The notes beneath the pieces were generated by a model. It had not been told where the DNA came from. It saw only the letters and a list, made by a program, of their open reading frames with translations, and searched no databases. Of a stretch of DNA of 64,000 nucleotides, positions 25,401 to 40,400 are shown in pieces. How positions within the stretch are numbered: position 1 is the first letter of the stretch; each line of letters starts with the position of its first letter. The stretch spans positions 1,730,206-1,794,205 of the forward strand of contig JAAONU010000018.1 in the NCBI GenBank assembly GCA_012932295.1, read 5' to 3'. The stretch is from Cyclina sinensis (Eukaryota > Mollusca > Bivalvia > Venerida > Veneridae). The translations under genes and the position numbers were made by a program.

Positions 25401-28400
25401 GTGAGTTTTATAACCACAGACAGAAAGATTCAGAAAAAACCTTTACCTAAATTCCAATGTGTTAATGGAAAAATGTCAATCTATTGAAATAGTGTGCAAA
25501 GATTGTTAAAAACTGACATACATTCCCAACTGTTTGTTGTATATGTTATAAAACTGATAAACAGGTTGTATCGCAAGATGGATACCAAGGTAGAAGTATT
25601 TATTATTTGGCAGGTCACACAGTCAAATTGTCAAATGGCAACTATTCTTTGAAGACTGAAGGATGTGGGTTATATGGTACTCAAGTTTAGAATGGAAAAT
25701 CAAGTGACAGTGACCTGACCTTTGACCTACTGACCTAAAAATATAACGGGTTTCTACATAAAAAGGGCAACCACCCTATTAAATATGAAGACTTGAAGTG
25801 AAATGTCGCTTGAGTTATTCAGTGGAAGCCACTTTCAAATTAAAGGTGATTATTACCTTGACCGGCCTACTGACCTACCTACTACTAACAAGAAAGTTGC
25901 TAGAACCAATGGATACTCCCCATAGTAGCACTATTTCAAAATAGGTCTATTTTATTTTAGGCATAGACAGAAGTAAAAATACTGTCATAAAATATAACTT
26001 AAGCTATCACTGAATGTGATCAATACCCCCACATAATACTTTATCAGTGGCGATGGTGAAAATATAACAAGAGGGCCATAATGGCCCTGGATCGCTCACC
26101 TGAATACTTTGGCTGTAGGTTTGCTGTTAACCAGTATTTCAATTTTTTAATTGAAAATATGTAAGTGCCTACAAACCAAATATGTAAAATATCAGTCATT
26201 AAACTAGAACTATCACTAAAGGTGATTAATACCCCCACATGGGTGCTTGATACTGGAACTGGAAAGCTTAGAATCAATGGTATAAAGTCGCATAAGAAAC
26301 ATCGCAATATGTATATATTCTATATTTAATAATATTTTATATAGAGAAAACAATTACCGGTAGACCATTGAACTATATATTTTCTAGAAGAACTAGCTGA
26401 TGCTCTAGCTGATCTCTTCTGGATAAGACATCTAGAGCATTCACAAACTTTACTTCAAACACGATCATCATCAAAATTTACAAGTAAATATTTGGGCTTA
26501 AATGCATCCTTATACATCTGGAAATAAATCCCTGACTGTTCCTGTAATTTATGAGGTATCATCCAGAAACTGTTTTTCTATTCTTAGTTAAAGTGAACAG
26601 TGACCTTGATCCATAATTGGCCCAATATTCAATCCCAAGCGTCGTCTTTATAGAAACTATCTTTAAAGAAATGTTCATCACAATACTTCATTCGTAACTC
26701 AAGTTATTGAGCAGAAACTTGGGCGGGGCCATTTTTGACCTAGGATCCATGACTTGTACAAACTTGGTAGAGGTCCTCCACATAATTCTACATACAAAAT
26801 ATCTTAACTCTAAGCCTTATGATTTCTTATGTGAAGATTATTAAAACCTTTCCCTATATAACTCTATGAAAACAAGTGACACCCAGGGCTGGGCCTATTT
26901 TGACCCAGTGGCTATGATTTGAACAAACTTAGTAGAGGTCCATTAGAAAATACTACACACCAAATATCTAAGCTCTATGCCTTACGGTTTCTGAAAAGAA
27001 GATTTTGAAATTTTTTCCTATATAACTCTATGTAAAATCAATTGACCCCTGGGTGGAGTCAGTTTTGACCCCAGGAACATAATTTGAACAAACTTGTTAG
27101 AGGTCAACTAGATGATGTTTCATACCAAATATCTAAGCTCCAGGCCGTGAGGTTTCAGAGAAGAAGATTTTTAAAAAGAAGGCTATGGTAGCCCTTAAAC
27201 GCTCCCCTGAGTTAAGCAGTAAACAGTGTGTAACTGACATCATGTACATCTAGTCACTAAACACACTAAATATCATTAGTCAACGCCTTTAGTTTCGACA
27301 GAAAGATTTTTCAAATTTTTCATATGTAAGTCTATGTGAAATAAGTGACTCCTGGGGTGTGGCCAATTCTAACCCAAGGTACATAATTTGAACTAACACA
27401 ATACTACTAAATATCTTAAGTCTAGGCTGTCTGGTTTAAAGAAGATTTTTCAAGTTCTTCCTATATAAGCCTATCTAAATCAAGTGAACCCTGGTGAGGG
27501 GCCAATTTTGACACTGGGGACATAATTTGAACAAACTTGGTAGACATCCAGCAAATATCTAAAGTCTAGGTCTTCTAGTTGATGAGAAGAAGAATTTTCA
27601 GGTTTTTCCTAAATAAGTCTATGTAAATCAAGTGAACTCTTGGGCGTGGCCAATTTTGACCCTGGGGACATAATTTGAACAAACTTGGTAGACATCCATT
27701 AGACAATACTACAGACCAAATATCTAAGCTCTAGGCACTAACAGTTCAGACAAGAAGATTTCCAAAGATTTCCTATAGGACACCTAGAGCAGGGCCAATT
27801 TTAATCCCAGGGCCAACATTTGAACAATTTTGGTAAAGGTCATCGACAAAATACTACACAACAAATATCTAAAGTCTAGGCCTTCTGGTAAAAGAGAAGG
27901 AGATTTTTCTTCAAGTTTTTCCTATACAAGTCTATGTAAATCAAGTGACCCCTGAGGCGTGACCAATTTTGACCCTGGGGACATAATCTGAACAAACTTT
28001 GTAGACATCTATTAGACAATACTACATACCAAATATCTAAGCTCTATGCCTTGTGGTTTCAGACAAGAAGATTTTTTAATTTTTCCGATACAAGTCTATA
28101 AAAAATCCAGAGACCCCTGGGGCGGGACCAATTTTTACTCTAGGGAAATACCTTGAACAACTTTTATAGAAGCCTACTAGAGGATGCCACATACTAAATA
28201 TCTAAGCTCTAGGCCTTGTGGTTTCAGACAAGAAGATTTTTAAAGATTTTCCTTTTGGTTGCCATGGCAACCAGAGTTCTGCATGGAATTTATTTCTTTG
28301 AACAACTTTGGAAGAGCTTCATACAAGAAACATCCCTGACAAGTTTCATCAACTTTGGCCGAGTGGTTTAGGAGGAGATGGTGTTTAAAGGAAAATGTTG

Positions 28401-31400
28401 ATGCACTAATGCACGATAACGGACGAAATGAGATCACAATAGCTCACTGAAGTGCTCATGTGAGCTAAAAATCTAACTTTTAAATATGTTTTTAGCCCCA
28501 GTGACCATGCAATGCAATGGACCGGAACCAACTGAACAATCTTGGTTGACCTTCATGCAAGGAAATGTGGCCTTCACCTTGAGCTCAGACAAGGGCAATA
28601 CGGGTTATGCACATGATCTTGTTAAGATGAAATTTGAGCAAAATCAGAAGAAAATCCTTGTTGTATAATCAACTGTTAAAAATTTGACCTTCAAGTGTGA
28701 CATTGACCTTGAGCCATACAAGGTCAACATGGGTTCTGCACACTGCTATAATGAGGTGAACATTTGAGCCAAGTTTGAAAAAATTATATGACCTTCCAGT
28801 GTGATATCGACCTTGACCAGACACAAGGGTAACATGGGTTCTGCACATTTCCATGTTGAGGTTAACATCAAAGCCAAGTTTGAAGAAAATCCTTCCATAA
28901 GTATACGATTTACTGAGCGGACAAGGTGGAGACCGACCGACCGACGGGACAAAGCGATTCCAGTATAGTCCCCTCCCCCACATCTTGTAGTTGGGTATAA
29001 TAACCGAGGTAGTCATGGGTCTTGTGTATCAAACTTCCTCACAAAATCTTCTACCAAACTTTTCTATCAAAAGGACTAGGCTCAACACATTAATATCATG
29101 TAGGCATCACTAAATTATTACAAAATCACTTGATAAAGTTACAGTGGACAAAAAATATGGATGACCTCTAAGAGTCACCTTATCCTTTGAGTTATGCAGC
29201 TGGGAGTTATATGTGATAATTGGTCTCAATGTGCTTAAAATTTGTTCAACGTATTTCAAAATCCCTTCATTCATGATGAATTTGTTTGTTTGTTTTTATT
29301 GGGGTTTAACACCAGTTTAACAGCTAAGGTCATATCCCAGCGGTCAGTCCACCTAACCAGTGTTCCTGGGTATCAAACCAGTGTACTAACCAATTTCTCC
29401 ACAAGCGACTGACTACTTCCTCACTTGCGTCAGAGGTGAGGGAAAAATGACTTACAGATCAATTATCATGGAGAAATTTTGCCGGCCCTGTTGGGGATTG
29501 AACCGATATCGTCAAGTTTGACAATCTGATGCTCTACCGATTGAGCTAGCTGGGCCGGCCCTCATTCATGATGAAGCAGAAGCTGGAACAAAAAGTGGAC
29601 TGACTGACTTACCCACATAGTGATCTCTGTATACTCACCTAAACTGTGTTTATGAGGGTATAAAAAGACAGACATTAAATAAACATGGCCAGGTTGTGTT
29701 GTTATTTTTAAATACTGCAGATTCTATCAGTTCATCTATCTGTTGTTTTTAATATCGAGCATGTATGTTTTTTATGTAATTCTCAAATAAGCATCATTAA
29801 AATAATAATGAAAGCTGTTTATCAGCAGGTATAATATCAAATTATTATTAATACCCTTGAATTTTCAGGAGTTATAATCCTGATGAGAATTAAACAAGAT
29901 GGTCATGATGGCCTCATATCCCTCACCTGAGTACCACCACTTAAAACAGCATGGCCAATGAAGGAATCAAGGTAAGTTTACCCACTATAAAGGTTGAAAT
30001 CTACATAAAAATTTGTACATCAAAACCAAACTTCATGGATACAGCTTAAAATACTGTAAGTCGGTCAGCAGTACAAAGTCAACGTCAGCTTACATCAATG
30101 ATGACATCTACAAGTTAAAATTGAAGTATAATTCAAATTCCTTATACAAGAAAGTAGGTCAATGTCCATGTCTACTAAATTCTAAGTTGAAATCTGTGTG
30201 AACAATTGTAAGTGTGATTCAAATTTACATCTTTTAGTTGCAATAACAACAAAGTAGGTCAAGAGGTCAATGTCATCAAAGATCAAAGATGAATTCTGCA
30301 TGCACATTTGTAAGTTCGATTCAAATTTCCATTTCAAAGGTCAGTGTCAGCCAAGTAAAGTTTAAACTACAAGGAAACTTACAGAATAGTTCCAATTTCC
30401 ATAATTCAGCTTCAAAAACATCAAAGTAGATCAGTAGGTCATGGTCAATGTGAGCTAAGGTCAAGTTGTAATCTACATGCAACATTTGAGTTTAGTTCAA
30501 ATTTCCATACTGTAGCTGTAAAAACAAGTAAGTAGGTCAGTAGGTCAAGGTCAATGTGAGCTACAAAGTTTTAATCCACATGCAAAGTCATAATTAAAGT
30601 TCAAATTTCCATACTGTTGTTGTTAAAAAACAAGTATATGTAGTTCTACAATAGATCAAGGTGAATGTCCACTAAGGTTAAATTTGAAAATGTTTTAAAT
30701 CTGAAAGCAAAATTAAAAGTGCAGTTCAAATTTCAATAATGTTGCTGCAAAATCAAAGAAGTAGTAAATAGGTCAAGGTAAGAAAAGTAATTGATTTGTT
30801 TTTCCTTGTAAGACTAAATATATAAAGAAGTCCCCACCCCCATGTGGGGATCAATTTTGACCCTAGGGAGATAATATGAATAATCTTTGTAAAAGTAAAG
30901 TATACAGTGTTACATACCAAAGATCTTAGTTTTACAGCCTCTGATTTCTGACAGGAAGATTTTCAAAAATTTTGTTTTTAAAATAAATAAGACCTCTGGG
31001 GTGGGGCCAATGCTAACCTCAGAGACATAATTTGTTCAAACATAATGGAGGTCTTCTTAACAATGAAACATACAAAATATATAATCTCTAGGGTCTAACG
31101 AATACAGTTCAGACAGATAGATTTTTTAAGTTTTCCGCATACAACATGATGGAAAACAATTAACTTGACCCATCCCCAACCACAGGCAGAGTCAATTTTG
31201 ACTCTACAGCAAAATTTGAACAATCTTTGCGAAAGTAAGCTAAACAATTTTACATACAAAATATCTAAGGACTATGGCCTATGGTTTTTGACAAGAAGAT
31301 ATCCAAAGATTGTTTATTTTGCACAAATAAACCCCCCTGGGTACCAGTAAATTTTCACCCAAGCGGTATAATTTGAATTTTCTGTGTTAAGGGCTTCTAG

Positions 31401-34400
31401 ATAACACTCAATGTAAAAATATCTAAGCCCTAGGCCTTGCAGTTAAATAGTAAAGGTTTTTTTTTATTTGACTTGGGTGTTCAACAAAAGTCCCCACCTG
31501 GTGTGGATGGAATGACTTATTTCCAGAAGAGCCCATGGTGTGTACCTCTGTTTAGGTCGATACTACTGTAAACAGTACCATAAGGGTAACACCCAGTCCT
31601 GGGAAATTAGTCAGTAACTCAGTCGCTACCCAGAACACGGGTCGCTAGCTTTGTAGCCAAAGCACCAACAACTGGGCCACCTGACCCCTTTTATAATTTT
31701 AGAAATAGGCTAAGACAAGCATTATAACACATTAGCAAAACTTATATAACTAACTGATCACTGCACTTCCTGCCATCCCCCTCTATCAATGTGCCAAATA
31801 TCAACTAGCTATCACTGAATGCAAATATTACCCCACTGATGTTCTTGATAAAGACAGGAATTAGTTTTGTGGCAAAAAGTAAAAGGTAACAAGAAGCGCC
31901 GCAATGTGACGAAAACCAGGTTTTCAACGACCAAGTATTGATTTGACAGGAATTAGGAAGAAATATGGCAGTGAAGTAAAAATGGTGCTGTTATTTTGGT
32001 ACCAACACAGAAAGTTGGTTTCAATAGTTCAAAATAAAAATAAATCAGATACCTGAGTATCAATGCCAGGCTGTATTTACATGTAAGCTACACACATGCC
32101 AAGTTGAGTATCAATAGGTCAAAGTGTGCTGAAGTTATTGAGTAAACGCTGAAAATTCTATTGTAAGCAAGTGACCTTGACCTTGCTCCCAGATATCATA
32201 ATAGCAATCCCAAGCTGCATCTTAATATAAGCTACCCACACAGCAAGTTTGGTGTCAACAGGTCAACGCAAACTCAAGTTATTACGTGAAAACTGAATTT
32301 CTTTTTTAAAGCAACAGTGACCTTGACCTTGTTCACAGACACCTTGGTAGCAATGCCAAGTTGCATCTTGATATCAGCTACTCAAATACTAAATTTGGTG
32401 TCAATAGGTCTAAGCAAACTAAAGTTATTGAGCGGAAACTTAATTTCTTTTTTTAGCAACAGTGACCTTGACCTTGACCACAGACATCTGGGTAGCAATC
32501 CCAAGTTGCCTCTTGATATAAGCTACCTATATACCAAGTTTAGCATCAATAGACCCAAGCAAACTAAAGTTATTGAGCTAAAACTGAATTTCTACTTTTT
32601 AGCAACAGTGACCTTGACCTTGATCACAGACACCTGAGTAGCAATCCCAAGCTGCCTCTTGATATAAGCTACTCATATACCAAGTTTGGGTTCAATAGGT
32701 CAGAGAAAACTCAAGTTATTGAGCAGAAACTGAATTTCTTTTTTTAGCAACAGTGACCTTGACCTTGATCACAGACACCTGGGTAGCAATCCCAAGCTGC
32801 CTCTTGATATAAGCTACTCATATACCAAGCTTGGGGTCAATAGGTCAAAGCAAACTCAAGTTATTGAGCGGAAACTGAATTTCTATTTTTAGCAACAGTG
32901 ACCTTGACCTTGATCACAGACACCTGGGTAGCAATCCCAAGCTGCCTCTTGATATAAGCTACCCATAAACCAAGTTTGGCGTCAATAGGCCAAAGTAAAC
33001 TCAAGTTATTGAGCGGAAACCAAAAGTTGACGCCTGCCCGCCCGCCGACTTCAGCATTACAATAACCAGGTTTTTGGAAAACTTAAGATGACTCTGTAAA
33101 CATTTAGTGGTCTGAACCCGAATTTGAACTCCACTTTTATTTAATGATGTTACACATGTGTACTAAAAATTATCACAGTCCAATCACTCCTTAAAGAGTT
33201 ATCATCTGGAAACCATTTTTCTACAAAACTGAAGGTGAAAAGGGGCCATAACTTGACCTGTATTTATGATGTCAGACCTGTGTACTAAAAATTATAACAA
33301 TCCATTGATTCCTTCATGAGTTATCATCTGGAAACCAAATGGACTAACCGACGGACCGACCAACCAAAGGACCGACTGACAATCTCACTCACTTAGTTAT
33401 TCCCCCTTTACTTCATTTGTGAACCAGACAGACAGACAGAAGGACAGACTGACAAGTTGCTGGCTTTATGCTCATCCTTCAAGGCGCATAAAAATGACTG
33501 TGTTTTTTAGTCAGTAAGGGTAAGCATTTCATGAAGCTTGAAGGGTGTGTCAAAGGGTACTCCAGGTAATGAGGAAGAACATTTTCATATTTAAGCTGAC
33601 CATGACCTAGACCTCTGAGCTACTGACATCATAAACAATACAAAATGTACCGGTCTTCTTCTCAGTAAGGGCAAACACGTTATGAACTTTGAAGGCTGTG
33701 GGTCAATTTGTACTCAAGTTATAACTGACCAAGGCCTTGACCATGTACCTCACCAATCTAAAAAAACATAAGAATCTTCTACTCAATAAGATGAACCAAA
33801 CCATGAAATTTGAAGGGTGCATGTCAAATGGTATTTCAGGTTTTTCAGCAGAAACCATTTTAATATTGAACATTACCTTGACCTTTGATCTACTGACCCT
33901 TAAAACATTAGGGGTCTTTACACAGTAAGGGCAACTACTTTATGAAGTTTGAAAGCTGTGGGTCAAATGGTGCTCATGTTATTGAGAAAAATGGTTTCCA
34001 AATTCAAGGTGACAGTGACCTTGACCTACTAATCCCAAACACAATAGGGGTCTTCTACCAAAAAAGCAACTACCCTATAAAGTTTGAAGGTATGTCAATT
34101 TTTTTTTTCACTTGAGATATTGAGCGGATATGCTTTGACCTTGACCTTTTACCTACGGACCTCAAAAACAAAAGGGGTCTTTTACTCAGTAAGGGCAACC
34201 ACCTTATGAAGTTTGCAGTGTCTGTCATTTAGTACACAAGTTATTGAGTGAAAACGATGAGGTCTACTGACTGATCAACCGACCTATTGACATCTGCAGA
34301 ATAATATACCCACTCTTCTTCTAAGGGGGGCAAAATAAAGATAATCTACACATCACATCAAAGAGTGAATGTGAAGAAAATGCCATCTGCGTCTTTATCA

Positions 34401-37400
34401 TGTGTACTTCCAGCTTTATATTCATCTTTTGATATCAGTATTTCAAGAACGATATGTTTCTTTAATTGTCAAATTAGAGAACAAGGACAGTGCAAGAAGC
34501 AGCAATATATGCCCTACTAAAAAAGAAATTATGTAATCAAGACAAAACAAATCTTCTGCCAACACGCCCACTTCCTAAAAATTTATTAATATAAAGGCTG
34601 CCAGTATCCTATTTCATATGCAATGAATTTTTTACCTTGACCTTGGAAACCTGGGTCTTGTTTGCAATATGTCAGCTCAATCTGATTAGCATTTGTGGTA
34701 AGTTATAATATAAAATCCTATTAAAATTTCAGTTAAAGAGTAGATAAGAACTGTACAAAGTAACAGTTGCTGAAATCACTATAAGCCCTTAAATATACAT
34801 CCTAATTGTACTTAATTCAAAGGTTACTATTTAAGCACAAAACTGTGAAATCATTTAAATTTGCTGGGATTAAATTTCAAGCAAACAGCAAAAATGTTAA
34901 GTTTTTGCAGTCCTAAAGTCACACATTTCTAATTTCTATTTCTGCATTAATAATGAAAAGTAACAAAACTAAACAACAGCTGCACTGCACGTCATCATCC
35001 CACATATGTGTCAATTTGAGCCATCTGCTTTGAAAAAAAAAAAAAACTGACAGGTCCTACTGTTAGTTGGCATTACTTGACACAAATTATGCATAAAAGA
35101 TTGACAGATGATAAAAGTCTGATGGAGTAGATTAGTTGTCCAGTGGTAACATGCTGGTCTGGTTACCCAGGGGTCACAAGTTCAATCCCCAGCTCCTCCA
35201 CTAACTTTTCTAATTGTCTTTCAGATGAGATGTTAAACTGAGCTACCATGTATCAAAGCCATGCACTGTGCATGGAAAAGAATATGGGCAGTTCCTGGAG
35301 TGGATTGCTTTCTTTATCTTGCACTATCCTCCCAAACCCAAAATAACTAACTTCTGGAGGGTGTATCCATCATATGGAAAATCGGTTCCGACTATAAATT
35401 CCAGCATTTGTTAAATTTATTTTGAACAGTAACACACAATCTCTACTAGAGTAACAGCCCAGATAATAAATAATCAGAACACAAAATAGTGCAACATAAA
35501 TACTGTTTGCAAGATTTATATTAAAGTTTGAGCAACTCCAGCTTTCAAGCAAATACGGGTTATTTTTCTTCCATTCATGTGTTTTTTTTTTGTATCAAAT
35601 ATGGTTCAGAATCCACATTGACATAATTCTTTAACAAAAGTTTATATATATATATATATATAGTAACTTGAATATTTGGAGTTAAAGTTAGAACAAAAAC
35701 TATGGTAAGTACACTTACATCACTGTTCGAATTTAAAAAAAACCCTGCAAAATGTCTTGTAAGTGAAAAAGAATGTCTAATTACTGTTTATACTATGAAA
35801 AAATATAAACATTAAAACCAATTAATGATACAGATAAATAATATCTTCACAGAATGGTGTTGTATTAAAAAGGTTTACAAATCAGTTTTTTTGATTCTCC
35901 TGTAAAATTTTTAAAAATTCAGTTACAGTACTTCTTGCGCCAAGCTGACGAGATGGAATTTGATCTTTCAATTGTTCATAAAGGCTCTGTGTTGTTGTTA
36001 TTCTGAATGTTTGCATATGTTATTGCATGGTAGCTGTAATAAGTTGGTACAGTTCCAGATTGTTCAACTGCAAAGGTTTTCAGAAAAAATGTGACCAATC
36101 AGTGTTTGTCGAATTGTAGTGGGAGTTGTTATAGTTGATTGAAGTTAGTCATGGTTCGTTCGAGCTCATTAGCTGACAACGAATGCATTTAAGTCACCGA
36201 GAACAATTGTTCATGAAGTTGGTGAATTATTAAGAAGCAAACTGAGCTGTTCACAGAAACAATGCAGGTGAAGTTGTTGAGGTTTATAAACATTCAATAC
36301 TGATATAAACGGAGATGTTATATGATTACAAACACATTCAATATCTGCCATAGAAGTATCAATGCCCCTAAAGTCAAAGATGCAAACACCTCCTTTGGTG
36401 TCTGGCTGTTTTTGTGTGTTGGCCTATGGGTATCATGTAGTTGGGGTTGAACTATGTCATTAGCACTTGTCCACGTTTCCTGAAGAGCTATAATATCAGC
36501 CTGGTCGAAAAATAATTATTTTTAATTTCATGACAATGGGGGGAACAGCAAAAGCCAGACAAGGTTTCACAATTTTAAGCTCCGGTGGACATTTTGTGCA
36601 GCAAAGCGGAAAGTGCTGGCAATATGCACAACAAGGGTTGGTACTGTTCACTCATGTGAAGTTTCATCAAAATCCTGCCAACAGTATGACCTGTGAAAGC
36701 CAGACAAGGATTTTCTATTTTTATCTTTGGTGGCCATTTTGTGCAGGGAAGCAGAACACGCCAGCAATATGCACAACTAGGATTGGTACTGATCACTCGT
36801 TTGAAGTTTCGTCAAAATCCCGCTAGTAGTTTGACTTGTGAAAGCCGGACAAAATTTTTCTTTTTTTTTAGCTCTGGCGGCCATTTTCTGCAGAAAAGCA
36901 GAAAGTGCCAGGGACATGTTCAACAAGGGTTGGCAATGATTACCCCTTAGAAGTGTTGTCGACAACAGTTTGACTTGTGAAAGCCGGACAAAATTTTTCT
37001 TTTTTTTTTAGCTCTGGCGGCCATTTTCTGCAGAAAAGCAGAAAGTGCCAGGGACATGTTCAACAAGGGTTGACAAAGATTACCCCTTAGAAGTGTTGTC
37101 GACAACAGTTTGACCTGTGAAAGCCTGACAAGATTTTTCTTAGGTCTGGTGGCCATTTTGTGCAGATAAGGGGAACATGCCAGCGACATACACAACTAGG
37201 GTTTGTACTGATCACTTCTGTGAAGTTTCATTGAAATTCCACCAGCAGTATCACCTGCGAAAGCCGGTAAATGTTTTTCTATTTTTAGCTCTGGCGGCCT
37301 TTAGTGCAGCAAAGTGGAAAGTGCCAGCAATATGAACATCTAGAGTTGGTATTGATTACTCCTGTGAAGTTTCTTCAAAATCCTGCCAGCAGTTTGACCT

Positions 37401-40400
37401 GTGAAAGCCAGACAATCTGAATGGGGAAGGACAGAGGAACTTACAGACAGATGGACGGCAAAGGCACAAACAAAATGTCTCCCAAATTTTTGGGAGGCAT
37501 AATAAAACAAACAAAGGTAACAAAACAATGTGTCATCTAAATTTGCCTTGGTTAATAAAAAAGCTAATATGTTAGTTCAAAATTAAAACTGGTGAATAAA
37601 AGCAACATATAAATGTTAGAGGTGAGAAAAATGATATGAATGTACTTAATTCAGATAATGACATTTTTATTATGATTTCTGTAAGTCTTATAAAACTGCG
37701 GACTAAAATTCAAACATTATTCTAGTGTGAAATATGTGAAAATTCATCTCGTGCAAACAAAATGATTTCTCTGTTTACCATATAAAAAAAAATTCCAACT
37801 GTACATTAAAAGCCATACCTGATTTGCAGATGTTTTCCATGTGTTCTGCTAGTGAGTCTCCCAGCTCTTTCTTCTCTGTGACAAATTTATCCTCTAAACC
37901 TGGAAACATTTTGATGACTTCTTCTGAAGAGATGAAAACTGCAGGGCTACTTCTCTGAAAGACAGCAAACTTGTCTGAGGACAATGGTAGGAGCTGAAGT
38001 TCTTGAATATGCATAAAGCTGTCTCCATTTGACAGCAAATATTCCAATACATGTAGTTTCTCTGAATGTGACATTGCCATGTACATATCTCTTTCTCGCA
38101 GATAAGCTGCCAATTTCAATGGTGTAAGATCTTCAATATTTGGGAAGTATATCTGCAGTGTCTGAAATAGCAAGTTTGGAACATTTGCATATTTCAGTCC
38201 AATTTTTTGCAAACATCTAATAACTGAATCCCGCATTTCACTTTTGTTTCCAGACAGATCTTCTAAAGTTGCAAAACATGCTTCATGGAGTGGTATCCAT
38301 TCGCTCAAATGTGGGACAAACACAAGATTGCTCATTTTAAGTTGTTCATAAAGTCTGTCTGCAAGAAGTGTCCATCTCTTGTGTGTTTTCCTTGAGGAGC
38401 TCTCACATAAAGGAAGTAAGTTATAAACTGATGATACAGTTTTTTCATTATTCAAATTCCTTTCAGCATCTTGAATTGCTTCTAAAACAAGCTGTTTGTA
38501 AGCTTTTGGAAGTGCTTCTTCAATCAAGGCTTTATTCCATAATATAGACTTGTCGTCTATTTTCTTCCCTTCCTGCTCATCAGTCTCCCATTTCATATGA
38601 TGTCTGTTCTGGCTTAGAGCAAAATATCCATTAATATGCACTGGTAAACCAGTCAACCTTTCACCCTCTCTAGGCAAAGGAAGGAAACAAAACACGTGGC
38701 CCTCAAAATTTTCTGAAGCTGCATTTACTGGCGCAGCAACTCCAACATAAGGACTGTAACCTAGGTTTTTGTCAGAAATCAATCTTTTGAAATCTGGTGA
38801 TGCACTTTCCCGAACAAAGTAGTTTACAATCAACCATTCCTGTCTTTTTTTCATGTCAGGTGATGAGTTAAGAATTCTCATATGTAACGAGGCATAAAGG
38901 TCCTTGTCTTCTTGATCATTTTGTGCATTTTCTATGCTCTTCTTGAAATCTTCACGTTGTTTTCTTACTTTTCCACTTTCATCCTCTATCTCAACGCTTA
39001 TCAATTCTTTAATTCTTATTTCTGAAGCATGTACATCACGAGTATGCAATGATATCCGTTCAATGTTTTTGAGGAATAACAAGACATTTTCAGCTTCAGA
39101 CTGGAATGAATCAAACAAATCATTCACCTTTGTCTCTGTATACAATGTTTCTGACAGTTGAGATGCCTTTTCCCGCAAAGGAAACCAAAATAAAGTTCCC
39201 CTAAAACCATCTGCACCCAATGTGTCTTTTGCCAAATCAAAGGTATTATTCAAAGCTCTCCAGAATGCATCAGGATCCATGCCTTCTTCAGTGTATTCAT
39301 CTAGTGCAGTGACTTCAAGCATTGCATATACTTTCTCCCCAGAAGACTGTTGAGGGTCGATCAGAAGTAACTTGTCACCACTGACAATGCTGGGAAAGTC
39401 TGAAATAAATGCATGCATATGCTATGTGTGTTGTTAACTGGAAACGTTTATGATGTGCCTAAAATACTATCGAATTAGGCAGATAATTTCAGGTTTGTTG
39501 AACATATTTTATACCACTTAAATAGTCCCGAATATTTTTATCTTACTCAAGAAATGTGTTTGAGTTTTTTTACCAAAATAGTAGACTTGTATGAAAGAAA
39601 CATTTCCACTACACTTCATCCCTTTCGTCAATTAGTATTAGAAGAAGTTTCATTCAAAGCAAACCCTTCAAGTGAAATATAAGATGTACAACTACAAGCA
39701 TTTTTTATGCTCATGAGCATGATTCCAAGTGCCCTATCAGCAAAGATATTTAAGCAAGATAAGTAAATTTATAAAAGATAAATAACATTTTCAAAATTAA
39801 CTAGAGCTATCATTAAATGTGATTAATACCCCCAAAACTCCGCTACAGAATAGAGAAAGTTATCAATTTAGTAACAGAATACTTCGTAAAAAAATTGAAA
39901 AAGAGTTATGGTTGTGGGCAATTAAAGATAGTTGTGGTTCTTGTACATTGCATTTCCTCTCATTGCACTTGACCATTGTATGAAGTTGCATTGAATTCCA
40001 AAAAAATAGTTTTCAATTTATTCTCCAGACAAAGAAAACTAACAAAGGGCAATAACTGTGCAAACAGTGAAGACAGAGTTATAGCTCTTGTACATTGCAC
40101 ATCCACTCAATGTGCTTGACCATTGTATGAAGTTGCATTGAATTCCAACCACGAGTTTCCAAATTATATTCTGGAAAAGGAAATCCAAGGAAGGGCAATA
40201 ACTCTGCAAATAGTGAAGATGGAGTTATAGCTCTTATACAATGCACTTTCTCTCATTGTTCTTGATCATTGTATGAAGTTGCATTGAATTCCAACCAGTA
40301 GTTTTCAAGTTATGCTCCAATTAAAGAAAACAAACTAAGGGTTACAACTCTGCAAATAAAGAAGATGGAGTTATGATTCTTGGACACTGCACTTCCTCTC

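Noticed and set aside
29480..29561. Functional tRNA gene on the minus strand
   Set aside because: The tRNA-like head is followed by a long SINE body and AAAC tail with flanking target duplications.
32160..33030. Regular repeats resembling a CRISPR array
   Set aside because: Units are about 146 bp with no constant-repeat/variable-spacer structure, in a eukaryotic intron.
37775..37818. Tail of the open frame past exon 5
   Set aside because: It lies beyond the donor TCAG|GTATGG; the joined codon with exon 6 continues the protein.
39400..39418. ATG at 39418 as the start of a separate 547-residue protein
   Set aside because: The bases between it and 39399 form a polypyrimidine-like tract and CAG acceptor. 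Exon 4 joins in phase.
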